A stretch of DNA of 64,000 bases from Streptomyces luteolifulvus (GTDB lineage Bacteria; Actinomycetota; Actinomycetes; Streptomycetales; Streptomycetaceae), in assembly GCF_008806595.1 (NCBI RefSeq), contig NZ_VZRB01000003.1:310001-374000 (forward strand), in the 5' to 3' direction. Position 1 is the stretch's first letter, and the number at the start of each line of letters is the position of its first letter. The position numbers and the translations under genes were made by a program. The notes under the pieces are model-generated. The model made no database searches and was not told where the DNA came from. It saw nothing but the letters and a program-made list of their open reading frames with translations. Positions 24,915 through 33,692 of this stretch are shown here, one piece after another.

Positions 24915-25895
24915 ATGGCAGCGGAGAAGATGGCTGTGGCCAAGGCGATCAACGAGTCGCTGCGCCGCGCCCTGGATTCCGACCCCAAGGTCCTCATCAT
25001 GGGCGAGGACGTGGGCAAGCTCGGCGGTGTCTTCCGGGTCACCGACGGCCTGCAGAAGGACTTCGGCGAGAGCCGGGTCATCGACACGCCCCTCGCCGAG
25101 TCGGGCATCGTCGGCACCGCGATCGGACTCGCCCTGCGCGGCTACCGCCCGGTCGTGGAGATCCAGTTCGACGGCTTCGTCTTCCCGGCGTACGACCAGA
25201 TCGTCACGCAGCTCGCGAAGATGCACGCCCGCTCGCTGGGCAAGGTCAAGCTGCCGGTCGTCGTCCGCATCCCCTACGGCGGCGGCATCGGCGCGGTCGA
25301 GCACCACTCGGAGTCCCCGGAGGCCCTGTTCGCGCATGTGGCCGGCCTGAAGATCGTCTCCCCGTCGAACGCGTCCGACGCGTACTGGATGATGCAGCAG
25401 GCCATCCAGAGCGACGACCCGGTGATCTTCTTCGAGCCCAAGCGGCGCTACTGGGACAAGGCCGAGGTCAACACCGAGGCGATCCCCGGCCCGCTGCACA
25501 AGGCGCGGGTGGTCCGCGAGGGCACCGACCTCACCCTCGCCGCGTACGGCCCGATGGTGAAGCTCTGCCAGGAGGCCGCCGACGCGGCGGCCGAGGAGGG
25601 CAAGTCGCTGGAGGTCCTGGACCTGCGCTCGGTGTCCCCGCTGGACTTCGACTCCGTCCAGGCCTCGGTGGAGAAGACCCGCCGCCTGGTCGTGGTGCAC
25701 GAGGCCCCGGTGTTCTTCGGCTCGGGCGCGGAGATCGCCGCCCGGATCACGGAACGCTGCTTCTACCACCTGGAGGCCCCGGTGCTGAGGGTCGGCGGCT
25801 ATCACGCCCCGTACCCGCCGGCGCGTCTGGAGGAGGAGTACCTGCCGGGTCTGGACCGGGTGCTCGACGCCGTCGACCGTGCCCTGGCGTACTGA
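24915..25895 (+). CDS. bkdG: Branched-chain 2-oxoacid dehydrogenase E1 beta subunit, second copy
   Basis: The 326-residue E1 beta subunit carries GEDVGKLGGVFRVTDGL, DTPLAESGIVGTAIGLA and PYGGGIGAVEHHSESPEALF. It starts two bases after the bkdF stop, so the two are coupled. It is clearly related to the copy at 8192 across its length, with differences concentrated in the C-terminal third. It pairs with bkdF to decarboxylate branched 2-oxo acids. Confidence 0.93.
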   Translation: MAAEKMAVAKAINESLRRALDSDPKVLIMGEDVGKLGGVFRVTDGLQKDFGESRVIDTPLAESGIVGTAIGLALRGYRPVVEIQFDGFVFPAYDQIVTQLAKMHARSLGKVKLPVVVRIPYGGGIGAVEHHSESPEALFAHVAGLKIVSPSNASDAYWMMQQAIQSDDPVIFFEPKRRYWDKAEVNTEAIPGPLHKARVVREGTDLTLAAYGPMVKLCQEAADAAAEEGKSLEVLDLRSVSPLDFDSVQASVEKTRRLVVVHEAPVFFGSGAEIAARITERCFYHLEAPVLRVGGYHAPYPPARLEEEYLPGLDRVLDAVDRALAY

Positions 25896-25905
25896 GGAGA
25901 AGGTC

Positions 25906-27327
25906 GTGACGACGATGACAGAAGCGTCCGTGCGCGAGTTCAGGATGCCCGACGTGGGCGAGGGACTCACCGAGGCCGAGATCCTCAAGTGGTACGTCCA
26001 GCCCGGCGACACAGTCACCGACGGCCAGGTCGTGTGCGAGGTCGAGACGGCCAAGGCGGCGGTGGAACTCCCCATCCCGTACGACGGTGTGGTCCGCGAC
26101 CTGCACTTCCCCGAGGGCACCACGGTGGACGTGGGCACGCCGATCATCGCGGTGGATGTCGCGGGCGGGGGCGCCGCTCCCGCTCCTGCTCCCGCCGAGG
26201 CTCCGGCCGAGGCCCCCGCCCCGGCTCCGGCCGGGACGCAGCCCGAGGAGCCCGCGGCGTCCGAGGCGTCCGGCTCGGGCCGCCAGCCGGTGCTGGTCGG
26301 TTACGGCGTCGCCGCGTCCTCCACCAAGCGGCGCCCCCGCAAGGGGCCCGAGGTTCCCGTGCAGGAGGCGTCGGCGGCGATCCAGACCGAGGTGAACGGC
26401 CACGGTGCGGCGGCTGCGAAGCCGCGTCCCCTGGCCAAGCCGCCGGTGCGCAAGCTGGCCAAGGACCTCGGCGTCGACCTGACGACGGTGGTTCCGTCCG
26501 GCCCGGACGGCATCATCACCCGGGAGGACGTCCACGCGGCGGCGACGCCCGTGCCGATGCCCGAGCCCGTCCTCGCGGCTGTGGCGCCCGTCGCGCCGAC
26601 GGCGCCGGTCGTCACGTACGACAGGGCCCGTGAGACCCGTGTCCCGGTCAAGGGTGTCCGCAAGGCGACGGCGGCGGCGATGGTCGGCTCGGCGTTCACC
26701 GCGCCGCACGTCACGGAGTTCGTGACGGTCGACGTGACCCGCACGCTGAAGCTGGTCGAGGAGCTCAAGCAGGACAAGGACATGCAGGGCGTGCGGGTCA
26801 ACCCGCTCCTGCTGATCGCCAAGGCCCTGCTGGTCGCGATCAAGCGCAACCCGGACATCAACGCGTCCTGGGACGAGGCGAACCAGGAGATCGTGGTCAA
26901 GCACTACGTGAACCTGGGCATCGCGGCCGCGACGCCCCGCGGTCTGATCGTCCCGAACATCAAGGACGCGCACGACAAGACGCTGCCGCAGCTGGCCGAG
27001 GCACTGGGCGAGCTGGTCTCCACCGCGCGGGAGGGCAAGACGTCCCCCGCCGCCATGCAGGCCGGCACGGTGACGATCACCAACGTCGGCGTCTTCGGCG
27101 TCGACACCGGCACACCGATCCTCAACCCCGGTGAGTCCGCGATCCTCGCGGTCGGCGCGATCAAGCTCCAGCCGTGGGTTCACAAGGGCAAGGTGAAGCC
27201 GCGTCAGGTGACGACCCTGGCCCTGTCCTTCGACCACCGTCTGGTGGACGGCGAACTGGGCTCCAAGGTGCTGGCCGACGTGGCGGCGATCCTGGAGCAG
27301 CCGAAGAGGCTGATCACCTGGGCGTGA
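25906..27327 (+). CDS. bkdH: Branched-chain 2-oxoacid dehydrogenase E2 acyltransferase, second copy
   Basis: The 473-residue E2 protein has a lipoyl domain (ETAKAAVELPIP), an Ala/Pro linker with a long run of Pro-Ala pairs, and a subunit-binding domain (VRKLAKDLGVDLTTVVPSGP). The catalytic domain ends with LSFDHRLVDGELGSKV. The GTG at 25906 is favoured because GGAG lies seven bases upstream; an ATG three codons later is possible. It is last in the bkdFGH operon, followed at once by a 16-bp-stem terminator. Confidence 0.92.
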   Translation: MTTMTEASVREFRMPDVGEGLTEAEILKWYVQPGDTVTDGQVVCEVETAKAAVELPIPYDGVVRDLHFPEGTTVDVGTPIIAVDVAGGGAAPAPAPAEAPAEAPAPAPAGTQPEEPAASEASGSGRQPVLVGYGVAASSTKRRPRKGPEVPVQEASAAIQTEVNGHGAAAAKPRPLAKPPVRKLAKDLGVDLTTVVPSGPDGIITREDVHAAATPVPMPEPVLAAVAPVAPTAPVVTYDRARETRVPVKGVRKATAAAMVGSAFTAPHVTEFVTVDVTRTLKLVEELKQDKDMQGVRVNPLLLIAKALLVAIKRNPDINASWDEANQEIVVKHYVNLGIAAATPRGLIVPNIKDAHDKTLPQLAEALGELVSTAREGKTSPAAMQAGTVTITNVGVFGVDTGTPILNPGESAILAVGAIKLQPWVHKGKVKPRQVTTLALSFDHRLVDGELGSKVLADVAAILEQPKRLITWA

Positions 27328-27341
27328 GATGACGCACACGA

Positions 27342-27378
27342 GGCCGGGGCCCACCGCGACGAGCGGTGGGCCCCGGCC
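27342..27378. terminator. Very strong hairpin terminator after bkdH
   Basis: A perfect 16-bp stem (left arm GGCCGGGGCCCACCGC) with loop GACGA starts 15 bases after the bkdH stop. It separates bkdH from the convergent DD-peptidase gene. Confidence 0.88.
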
Positions 27379-27399
27379 GTGTACGGGAGTTCTCTCGGG

Positions 27400-28338
27400 T
27401 CAGTCGCGCTGGGCGCCCGCGGGCAGGGTGCGCAGCTGCATGGTGGTCGCCGTGCTGGTGCCGAAGGCGTAGTCCATCAGCTTGGCGGCGTCGGTGTAGC
27501 GGTACTGGTCGTTGAGGAGCACGCCGATGACCGTTTTGTCGCCCCTGGTCGCGGCGAAGACGAGGCAGGGGCCGGCCGGGGTGTTGGTGCCGGTCTTCAC
27601 ACCGATCGCGCCGCTGTAGGAGCCCAGCAGCTTGTTGGTGTTGTACCAGGTGTACGTGCGGGTCCCGCCGGTGCTCGTCGTCGCGTACTGCACGGTCTTC
27701 GTCTTCTTGACGATGCCGCGGAACGTCGAGTACTTCATAGCGCTGCGCGCGAGCTTCGCGAGGTCGCGCGGTGTCGTGTAGTTCGTGTTCTGCGTCGAGA
27801 TGCCGTCGAACGAGTCGAAGTGGGTGTTCGTCAGATTGAGGGCCACGGCCTTGGAGTTCATCTTGCTGATGAACGACTTGGTACGGGCCGAGACGGTGGT
27901 GCCGGTGCCGAAGGTGTCCGCGAGCGCCATCGCGGCGTCGCAGCCGGACGGCAGCATCATCGCGTGCAGCAGCTGGCGGACGGTGACCTTGTCCCCGGTC
28001 TTCAGGTCCGCGGTGCTCGCGCCCTTGGCGGTGACGTAGTCCCGGTAGGCCTGCTTGATCGTGACCTTGCGGTCGAGGTTCAGGTCCGGGGTGCTCAGCA
28101 CGACCCGGGCCGTCATGACCTTGGTGGTGCTCGCCATGGGCCGCTTGGTATCGGCGTACTTGCTGTAGAGCGTGGAACCCGTCGCGTTGTCGAGCATGAA
28201 GGCGCCCTTGGCGCTGACCGAGGGCGCGGTCGCCGCGTGAGCCGGCGCCGAGAGAACGCCGCCCGCCAGGACCGCGCCGGTGGTGGCGACGACGGCCGCG
28301 GTCCTGCGGAGACGTACACCCTGTATGACGGTTGTCAC
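27400..28338 (-). CDS. Secreted K15-type D-alanyl-D-alanine peptidase, copy 1
   Basis: The 312-residue serine peptidase (S11) has a signal peptide ending near APAHA (residue 35). Catalytic Ser70 and Lys73 lie in MASTTKVMT, followed by SGCD at 131-134 and KTG at 248-250. The second motif is SxC rather than the usual SxN, as in the Streptomyces K15 DD-transpeptidase, which is secreted and crosslinks or trims peptidoglycan stems. The start is GTG at 28338 with GGAG nine bases upstream. It follows a paralogue on the same strand, so the pair arose by tandem duplication. The C-terminal 25 residues are less conserved. Confidence 0.9.
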   Translation of the reverse strand: MTTVIQGVRLRRTAAVVATTGAVLAGGVLSAPAHAATAPSVSAKGAFMLDNATGSTLYSKYADTKRPMASTTKVMTARVVLSTPDLNLDRKVTIKQAYRDYVTAKGASTADLKTGDKVTVRQLLHAMMLPSGCDAAMALADTFGTGTTVSARTKSFISKMNSKAVALNLTNTHFDSFDGISTQNTNYTTPRDLAKLARSAMKYSTFRGIVKKTKTVQYATTSTGGTRTYTWYNTNKLLGSYSGAIGVKTGTNTPAGPCLVFAATRGDKTVIGVLLNDQYRYTDAAKLMDYAFGTSTATTMQLRTLPAGAQRD

Positions 28339-28456
28339 TATGAAAGCTCCGAATATGCGAAATGCCTGAGTCGCATCAGAGATGCGGAGGGGGGAGGCTC
28401 ATAGAAGACCCATGAAGAGCGTCAAGGGATGTACGACGGACGGAAGAAATTCAAGC

Positions 28457-28494
28457 GTAAGGGGGGTGGCCACTGCAGTGGCCACCCCCCTTAC
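28457..28494. terminator. Perfect 38-bp palindrome between the DD-peptidase genes
   Basis: The arms (GTAAGGGGGGTGGCCACTG and its exact complement) meet without a spacer and would fold into a 17-bp stem with a four-base loop. It lies 15 bases after the stop of the upstream DD-peptidase gene and likely ends its transcript before the second copy. Confidence 0.85.
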
Positions 28495-28508
28495 GGGTGT
28501 GCGCTGTG

Positions 28509-29411
28509 TCAGCTGATCCTCGCGTAGCCGTAGTTGATGAGCTTCTTCACGTCCGCGGTGCGGTTGGCCGCCGAGGAGGCGGTGAGGACCGCACCCATGA
28601 CCGACTCGCCGTTGACGGTGGCGGCGAAGACGAGGCAGTACTTGGCCTCGGTGCCGGAGCCGGTCTTGATGCCGAGCGTGCCGTTCCAGCCGAGCAGGGT
28701 GTTGGTGTTCTCCCAGGGAGTCATGGTGCGGGTGCTGCCGGTCTTGGTGATCGTCTTCGCCGTGTACTTCTTCGTCTTCACGACGGACCTGAACGTGGAG
28801 CTCTTCATCGTGCTGCGGGCGAGCAGCGTCAGGTCCTTCGCGGACGAGTAGTTGGAGCCGTTGCTGATGCCGTCGAACGAGTCGAAGTGCGTGTTCGTCA
28901 TGCCGAGCTGCTGGGCCTTGGCGTTCATCTTGCCGATGAAGTTCTTGGTGCGCGCCGAGACCGTCGAGCCGGAACCGAACTTGTCGGCGAGGGTCATCGC
29001 GGCGTCGCAGCCGGACGGCAGCATCATCCCGTACAGCAGCTGACGGACCGTGACCTTGTCGCCGACGATCAAGTGGGCCGACGAGGGGTAGCCCTTGGCG
29101 ACCATGTAGTCGCTGACCGCTTTCTTGATCGTGACCTTGGTGTCCAGGTTCAGGTTCGACTGCGCGAGCACGACCTTCGCGGTCATGATCTTTGTGGTGG
29201 ACGCGGTGAGCCGATGGGTGTTCTCGGACTTCTTGAAGAGGGTCGCGCCGGTGGCACTGTTCATCAGGAACCCGCTCTTGGCGGTGATGGTGGGCGTGGT
29301 GACGGCCTGCGCCGGTGCCGCGGTGAGAGCCCCGGTGGCGAGCACTGCGCCGGTCGTGACGGCGACGGCTGCGGCTCTGCGGATACGGGTGCCCTTGATG
29401 CCGGTTATCAA
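28509..29411 (-). CDS. Secreted K15-type D-alanyl-D-alanine peptidase, copy 2
   Basis: The 300-residue S11 peptidase is very close to what I recall of the Streptomyces K15 DD-transpeptidase precursor. Ser71 and Lys74 are in TASTTKIMTAK, SGCD is at 133-136, and KTGSGTEAKYCLVFAAT is near the end. I place the start at a TTG (29411), because the first residues then align with the paralogue (LITGIKG against MTTVIQG), give a normal signal peptide ending at APAQA, and have GGGG eight bases upstream. Upstream in-frame codons give a composition unlike a signal peptide. Substrate and role are as for copy 1. Confidence 0.88.
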   Translation of the reverse strand: MITGIKGTRIRRAAAVAVTTGAVLATGALTAAPAQAVTTPTITAKSGFLMNSATGATLFKKSENTHRLTASTTKIMTAKVVLAQSNLNLDTKVTIKKAVSDYMVAKGYPSSAHLIVGDKVTVRQLLYGMMLPSGCDAAMTLADKFGSGSTVSARTKNFIGKMNAKAQQLGMTNTHFDSFDGISNGSNYSSAKDLTLLARSTMKSSTFRSVVKTKKYTAKTITKTGSTRTMTPWENTNTLLGWNGTLGIKTGSGTEAKYCLVFAATVNGESVMGAVLTASSAANRTADVKKLINYGYARIS

Positions 29412-29632
29412 CTGAAATACCCCGATTTGGTCGAATGCCCCTGATGTGCGGCCGAGTTGGAGGGGGAAGCAGAGGGGCCGCACATGTGTGACACGTGTGT
29501 AGCACGTTTGGTTGTGCGCCAACTGGGGTGGGGCTGTGTTCTTTTCCGGGAGACGGTCCGGCGCGACGGTCCGGCGCGGACACCGCGAGGTCCGCATCCT
29601 GGACGGCCGCCCTGATGCGTACGCGTTGTATC

Positions 29633-29645
29633 TAAGATGTGTTCA
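29633..29645 (+). promoter_or_regulatory. Probable leaderless promoter of the GntR gene
   Basis: TAAGAT at 29633-29638 is a good -10 hexamer, followed six bases later by the ATG at 29645. No ribosome site precedes the ATG, so the mRNA may start at the start codon. The -35 region is weak. Confidence 0.45.
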
Positions 29646-30307
29646 TGCCGTCAGCCGCGCCCGTCTCCCTCAAGCAGCCCCCCGCCGCCGACCGTGTCTA
29701 CACCCACGTCAAACAGGGCGTTCTGGACCGCCGTTACGAGGGCGGGACCCTCCTCACCGAGGGCGAGCTCGCCGAGGCCGTCGGGGTCTCGCGCACCCCC
29801 GTGCGTGAAGCGCTGCTGCGCCTGGAGGTGGAGGGGCTGATCAAGCTCTACCCGAAGAAGGGCGCCCTGGTCCTGCCCGTCTCCGCGCAGGAGATCGCGG
29901 ACGTGGTGGAGACACGGCTGCTGGTCGAGGAACACGCCGCCCGCAAGGCCGTACCCGCGCCCGCCGGCCTCATCGAGCGCCTGGAGGACCTGCTCGCCCG
30001 GCAGAAGGAGCAGGCCGCCGCAGGGGACTTGGCGGCGGTCGCCGTCACCGACCGCTGCTTTCACGCCGAGATCGTCCGCAGCGGCGGCAACGAGATCCTG
30101 TCGCGGCTGTACGACCAGCTCCGCGACCGCCAGCTGCGGATGGGCGTCGCCGTCATGCACTCCCACCCCGACCGGATCGCCAAGACGCTCACCGAGCACG
30201 AGGAGATCCTCCAGGCACTGCGCTCCGGGGACGCGGAGGCGGCGGTCGCGCTCGTCCACCGGCACGTGGGCTGGTTCTCCCACCTGGCGCGGGGCGAGGT
30301 CCGATGA
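29645..30307 (+). CDS. GntR-family regulator, FCD (FadR) subfamily
   Basis: The 220-residue protein has a winged helix (about 14-75; TEGELAEAVGVSRTPVREAL is typical GntR) and a helical FCD ligand domain with metal-type His residues. Its stop overlaps the start of an MFS transporter, so it probably controls uptake or efflux of the transporter's substrate, likely an organic acid. I chose ATG 29645 with a -10-like element just upstream; a GTG two codons earlier is possible. Confidence 0.88.
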   Translation: MPSAAPVSLKQPPAADRVYTHVKQGVLDRRYEGGTLLTEGELAEAVGVSRTPVREALLRLEVEGLIKLYPKKGALVLPVSAQEIADVVETRLLVEEHAARKAVPAPAGLIERLEDLLARQKEQAAAGDLAAVAVTDRCFHAEIVRSGGNEILSRLYDQLRDRQLRMGVAVMHSHPDRIAKTLTEHEEILQALRSGDAEAAVALVHRHVGWFSHLARGEVR

Positions 30308-31608
30308 GCGGCTCCCCGTCCGCCGCACTGCCGGGCGATCCCCCGGGCGGACGGCGCGCCGTCGCCGTCTGGGGCATCGGCGTCTCGGTCTACTTCGTCG
30401 CCGTCATCTTCCGTACGTCGCTGGGAGTCGCCGGCCTCGACGCGGCCGACCGCTTCCACGTCGGCGCCTCCGCGCTGTCCACCTTCTCGATCCTTCAGCT
30501 GCTCGTCTACGCCGGCATGCAGATACCCGTCGGCCTGCTGGTGGACCGGCTCGGCACCAAGAAGGTGCTGGGCATCGGGGTCGTCCTCTTCACCACCGGG
30601 CAACTCGGCTTCGCCCTCTCCCCCTCCTACGGCATGGCCCTCGCCTCGCGCGCACTGCTCGGCTGCGGCGACGCGATGACGTTCATCAGCGTGCTGCGGC
30701 TCGGCACACGCTGGTTCCCGGCCCGGCGCGGACCGCTGGTCGCGCAGCTCGCGGGGCTCGCGGGCATGGCGGGGAACCTCGTCTCCACACTGGTGCTGGC
30801 CCGGCTGCTGCACGGGGTCGGCTGGACGGCGGCGTTCGCGGGCAGCGCGCTCGCGGGGGCCGTCGTGTTCGTCCTGCTCCTGCTGTTCCTGAAGGACCAC
30901 CCCGAGGGACACGAGCCGGAGCCCTTCCCTCACCAGGGCGCCGCGTACATACGCCGGCAGATCGCCGCGTCCTGGCGGGAGCCCGGGACCCGGCTCGGGC
31001 TGTGGGTGCACTTCACCACCCAGTTCCCGGCGATGGTGTTCCTGCTGCTGTGGGGCCTGCCGTTCCTGGTCGAGGCGCAGGGGCTGTCCCGCGCCGCGGC
31101 GGGCGAACTGCTCACGCTCGTCGTGCTGTCCAACATGGTGGTCGGGCTGGTCTACGGCCAGATCATCGCCCGGCACCACGCGGCACGGCTGCCGCTCGCG
31201 CTGTCCACCGTGGGGGCCACGGCGGTGACATGGGCGGTGACGCTGGCGTATCCCGGGGACCGGGCGCCTGTGTGGCTGCTGGTCGTGCTGTGCACGGTGC
31301 TCGGAGCGTGCGGGCCCGCCTCGATGATCGGCTTCGACTTCGCGCGGCCGGCGAATCCGCCGGAGCGGCAGGGGACGGCGTCCGGGATCACGAACATGGG
31401 TGGGTTCGTGGCCTCCATGACCACGCTGTTCGCGGTCGGGGTGCTGCTGGATGCGACCGGGGACGACTACGCGGTCGCATTCTCGGCGGTGTTCGTGCTG
31501 CAGGCGGTCGGGGTCAGCCAGATCCTGCGGTTGCGGCGGCGGGCGGCTCGGCGGGAGCGGGAACGGCAGGTGGCCAGTCGGGTGGAGACGGTGCACGTAC
31601 CCGCCTAA
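30304..31608 (+). CDS. Major facilitator superfamily transporter
   Basis: The 434-residue protein has about twelve membrane helices in two halves. The MFS motif between helices 2 and 3 is present (GLLVDRLGTKKVLGIG), as is a central cytoplasmic loop (about 195-225). The ATG overlaps the GntR stop (ATGA), so regulator and transporter form a unit. The overall look is that of anion:cation symporter-like or sugar-phosphate-like MFS proteins; I cannot name the substrate. The gene ends at a convergent gap filled by two dispersed repeats. Confidence 0.88.
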   Translation: MSGSPSAALPGDPPGGRRAVAVWGIGVSVYFVAVIFRTSLGVAGLDAADRFHVGASALSTFSILQLLVYAGMQIPVGLLVDRLGTKKVLGIGVVLFTTGQLGFALSPSYGMALASRALLGCGDAMTFISVLRLGTRWFPARRGPLVAQLAGLAGMAGNLVSTLVLARLLHGVGWTAAFAGSALAGAVVFVLLLLFLKDHPEGHEPEPFPHQGAAYIRRQIAASWREPGTRLGLWVHFTTQFPAMVFLLLWGLPFLVEAQGLSRAAAGELLTLVVLSNMVVGLVYGQIIARHHAARLPLALSTVGATAVTWAVTLAYPGDRAPVWLLVVLCTVLGACGPASMIGFDFARPANPPERQGTASGITNMGGFVASMTTLFAVGVLLDATGDDYAVAFSAVFVLQAVGVSQILRLRRRAARRERERQVASRVETVHVPA

Positions 31609-31623
31609 GCGCTCCGCTGGAAG

Positions 31624-31735
31624 TGCCGCGATGCGTCGTCGGCCGTCTGCGGCGCCATCGTGGCTGGTCGCGCAGTTCCCCGCGCCCCTTCAGGGCGCTG
31701 CCGAACCGCAGCGAACTCAGCCCGACCTGCTGAGG
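31624..31735. repeat. Dispersed intergenic repeat, type A, copy 2
   Basis: About 112 bp aligns with 17098-17206, sharing TGCCGCGATG at the start, CAGTTCCCCGCGCCCCT in the middle, GCCGAACCGCAG and a CGACCTGCT end. It starts 16 bases after the MFS stop, in a tail-to-tail gap. Confidence 0.75.
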
Positions 31736-31779
31736 CAGCCGGACCTGGTGCGGGGGTGGGGCGCGACCCGGCCCTGACC

Positions 31780-31830
31780 GGGTGCCGCCTGCGCCCACCT
31801 GTGCCGCCCCAGCGGCACGACTGCCCGCAG
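31780..31830. repeat. Dispersed intergenic repeat, type B, copy 1
   Basis: This element of about 50 bp (GGGTGCCGCCTGCGCCCACC, then CCCCAGCGGCACGACTGCCC) recurs at 54440-54493. It follows the type A copy in the same convergent gap. Parts are complementary (GGTGCCGC and GCGGCAC), so it can fold. Confidence 0.7.
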
Positions 31831-31852
31831 GCTGCGCGCCGCACGCAAGGAG

Positions 31853-32677
31853 TTACTGCGTCACCGTGAAGTTCCGCAGGATCGCCTCCGCCAGGTCCGG
31901 ATCGCCCTCCGCCTTCACCCGGTCCGCCGCCGCCTCCCGGGTCACGCGGCCGCAGGCGAGGCGGACGTAGGTCTCCCAGTCGAGGGTGAGCATCGCGGCC
32001 GGGCCGAGCGCGGGGGCCGTTTCCAGGGTGCCGCGGCCCTGGATGTCCACGCGGACCGTGCGCAGGAACTCGACCGGGCCGTGGACGTCGAAGACGATCG
32101 CCGAACTGCGGGGCGCGCCCGCGCCCTGCGCCACCACGCCGGGGAGCTCGGCGAGCAGCACATCACGGGCGATGTGCGCCCCGGGGGAGTCGAGGTTGCC
32201 GGGGCGGCCGAGCGCGGCGCGCAGATCCTGCTCGTGCACCCAGACATTGAACGCGTGGCTGCGCATCGACTCTTCGAGGGTGAGCTCGGTGCCGAGCGGA
32301 CCGCGCACCTTGGTGCCCGGCTCGCGCGACTCGTTGCGCAGCTGGCGGTTGCGGCGGATGACCGTGTACTCCAGCTCGGAGGTCATCTCCGGAGAGGTGT
32401 GGTGACGGCGGACGTCGACCTGCATCTCCGTGTACCGCTGGGCGTCGTTGGTGACGTGGTACAGGTCGCGCGGGAGCGTGTGGATGGGGCGCGGGTCGCC
32501 GAGCATCTCGCAGTCCATCCCGATCACATGGGAGACGATGTCGCGGACCGACCAGCCGGGCAAGGGGGTGCGGCGGTTCCATTCGCCCTCCACGAGCGGC
32601 TGCACCAGCTCGGTTATCGCTTCGATGGAGTGGGTCCAGGCGTCGGCGTAGGACTGGAGGGTGGGATGCAGACTCAC
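31853..32677 (-). CDS. Mycothiol-dependent maleylpyruvate isomerase-family protein
   Basis: The 274-residue protein has a DinB-like four-helix N-terminal domain with LPGWSVRDIVSHVIGMDCE, the metal-binding region of the actinobacterial TIGR03083/maleylpyruvate isomerase family. An SCP2-like C-terminal half follows (about 185-274). Family members use mycothiol as a thiol cofactor in isomerisation or transfer reactions, but the substrate here is unknown. It is divergent from the nitrilase-family gene with a 182-bp spacer and convergent with the MFS gene. Confidence 0.82.
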   Translation of the reverse strand: MSLHPTLQSYADAWTHSIEAITELVQPLVEGEWNRRTPLPGWSVRDIVSHVIGMDCEMLGDPRPIHTLPRDLYHVTNDAQRYTEMQVDVRRHHTSPEMTSELEYTVIRRNRQLRNESREPGTKVRGPLGTELTLEESMRSHAFNVWVHEQDLRAALGRPGNLDSPGAHIARDVLLAELPGVVAQGAGAPRSSAIVFDVHGPVEFLRTVRVDIQGRGTLETAPALGPAAMLTLDWETYVRLACGRVTREAAADRVKAEGDPDLAEAILRNFTVTQ

Positions 32678-32859
32678 GGAACGGGACCCCTCGGCGGTCG
32701 GTACACGGGCGGGTTGTGGCGGCGCTGCCAGTGGGAGGTGGCTGCTGTCGGCGGGTGTCTTGGAACGCTAAGTTACGCTGCTGTGAGGCACCCCGGCAGT
32801 GCTTTCGTGTGACGATCGTAGGCCCGTATGGACGGCTCGAATGCCAGGACGGTGGTAGT

Positions 32860-33633
32860 GTGCGCGCCTCATTGATCCAGATTGCCGTGGACGAGGACGA
32901 ATCGGTCACGTCGCGGCGGCAGCGGGTGGCCTCGCTGGTACGGGATCAGGCGGGGGCCGACCTCGTGATACTGCCGGAGCTGTGGACCACCGGCGCCTTC
33001 GCCTACGAGGACTTCGCGCGGGAGGCCGAGCCGCTCGAAGGGCCGACGTACGAGGTGATGGCCAAGGCGGCGAGCGACGCGGGCGTGTGGCTGCACGCGG
33101 GCTCGATCCCCGAACGGGACCCTGAAGGCCCCCTCTACAACACGTCTCTCGTCTTCTCCCCCTCCGGCGACCTGGCCGCCGCCTATCGCAAGATCCACCG
33201 CTTCGGCTTCGACAAGGGCGAGGCCGTGATGATGAGTGCGGGGCGCGAACTGGTGACGGTGCGTCTGCCCGGGACGACGCTCGGCGTGGCCACCTGCTAC
33301 GACCTCCGTTTCCCCGAACTCTTCCGCGGTCTCGTCGACGCCGGCGCCGAGACCCTGGTCGTCCCGGCGGGCTGGCCGGAGCGCCGCCGGTCGCACTGGA
33401 CGCTGCTGGCCCAGGCGCGGGCGGTGGAGAACCAGGCGTTCGTGCTCGCGTGCGGAACGGCCGGGACGCATGCGCGAGTTCCGCAGGCGGGTCACTCGAT
33501 CGTGGTGGATCCCTGGGGCGAGGTGCTGGCCGAGGCGGGGGCGGAGGAACAGGTGCTCACGGTGGACTTCGACCCCGGAAGGGTCGCGACGACCAGGGAA
33601 CTCTTCCCGGCCCTCAAGGACAGGGTGCTGTAG
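32860..33633 (+). CDS. Carbon-nitrogen hydrolase (nitrilase superfamily)
   Basis: The 257-residue enzyme shows the Glu-Lys-Cys triad of the family: Glu in ILPELWTTG near residue 40, Lys in AYRKIHRFGFDKGE near 110, and Cys in GVATCYDLRFPELFRG near 150. Compact proteins of this size hydrolyse amides such as deaminated glutathione, omega-amides or N-carbamoyl compounds; which applies here is open. I chose the GTG at 32860 (VRASLIQIAVDED) with AGGA ten bases upstream, although a -10-like TAGTGT overlaps the start. Confidence 0.87.
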   Translation: MRASLIQIAVDEDESVTSRRQRVASLVRDQAGADLVILPELWTTGAFAYEDFAREAEPLEGPTYEVMAKAASDAGVWLHAGSIPERDPEGPLYNTSLVFSPSGDLAAAYRKIHRFGFDKGEAVMMSAGRELVTVRLPGTTLGVATCYDLRFPELFRGLVDAGAETLVVPAGWPERRRSHWTLLAQARAVENQAFVLACGTAGTHARVPQAGHSIVVDPWGEVLAEAGAEEQVLTVDFDPGRVATTRELFPALKDRVL

Positions 33634-33645
33634 GACGGCGTGCTC

Positions 33646-33660
33646 CAGGACGGGGTCCTG
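33646..33660. terminator. Small hairpin between convergent genes
   Basis: CAGGAC-GGG-GTCCTG lies in the 59-bp gap after the nitrilase-family gene. It is short and has no T tract, so it is only a modest terminator candidate. Confidence 0.4.
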
Positions 33661-33692
33661 CAGGGAAGGGTGCCGCTATTGGGGGAGTCCCC

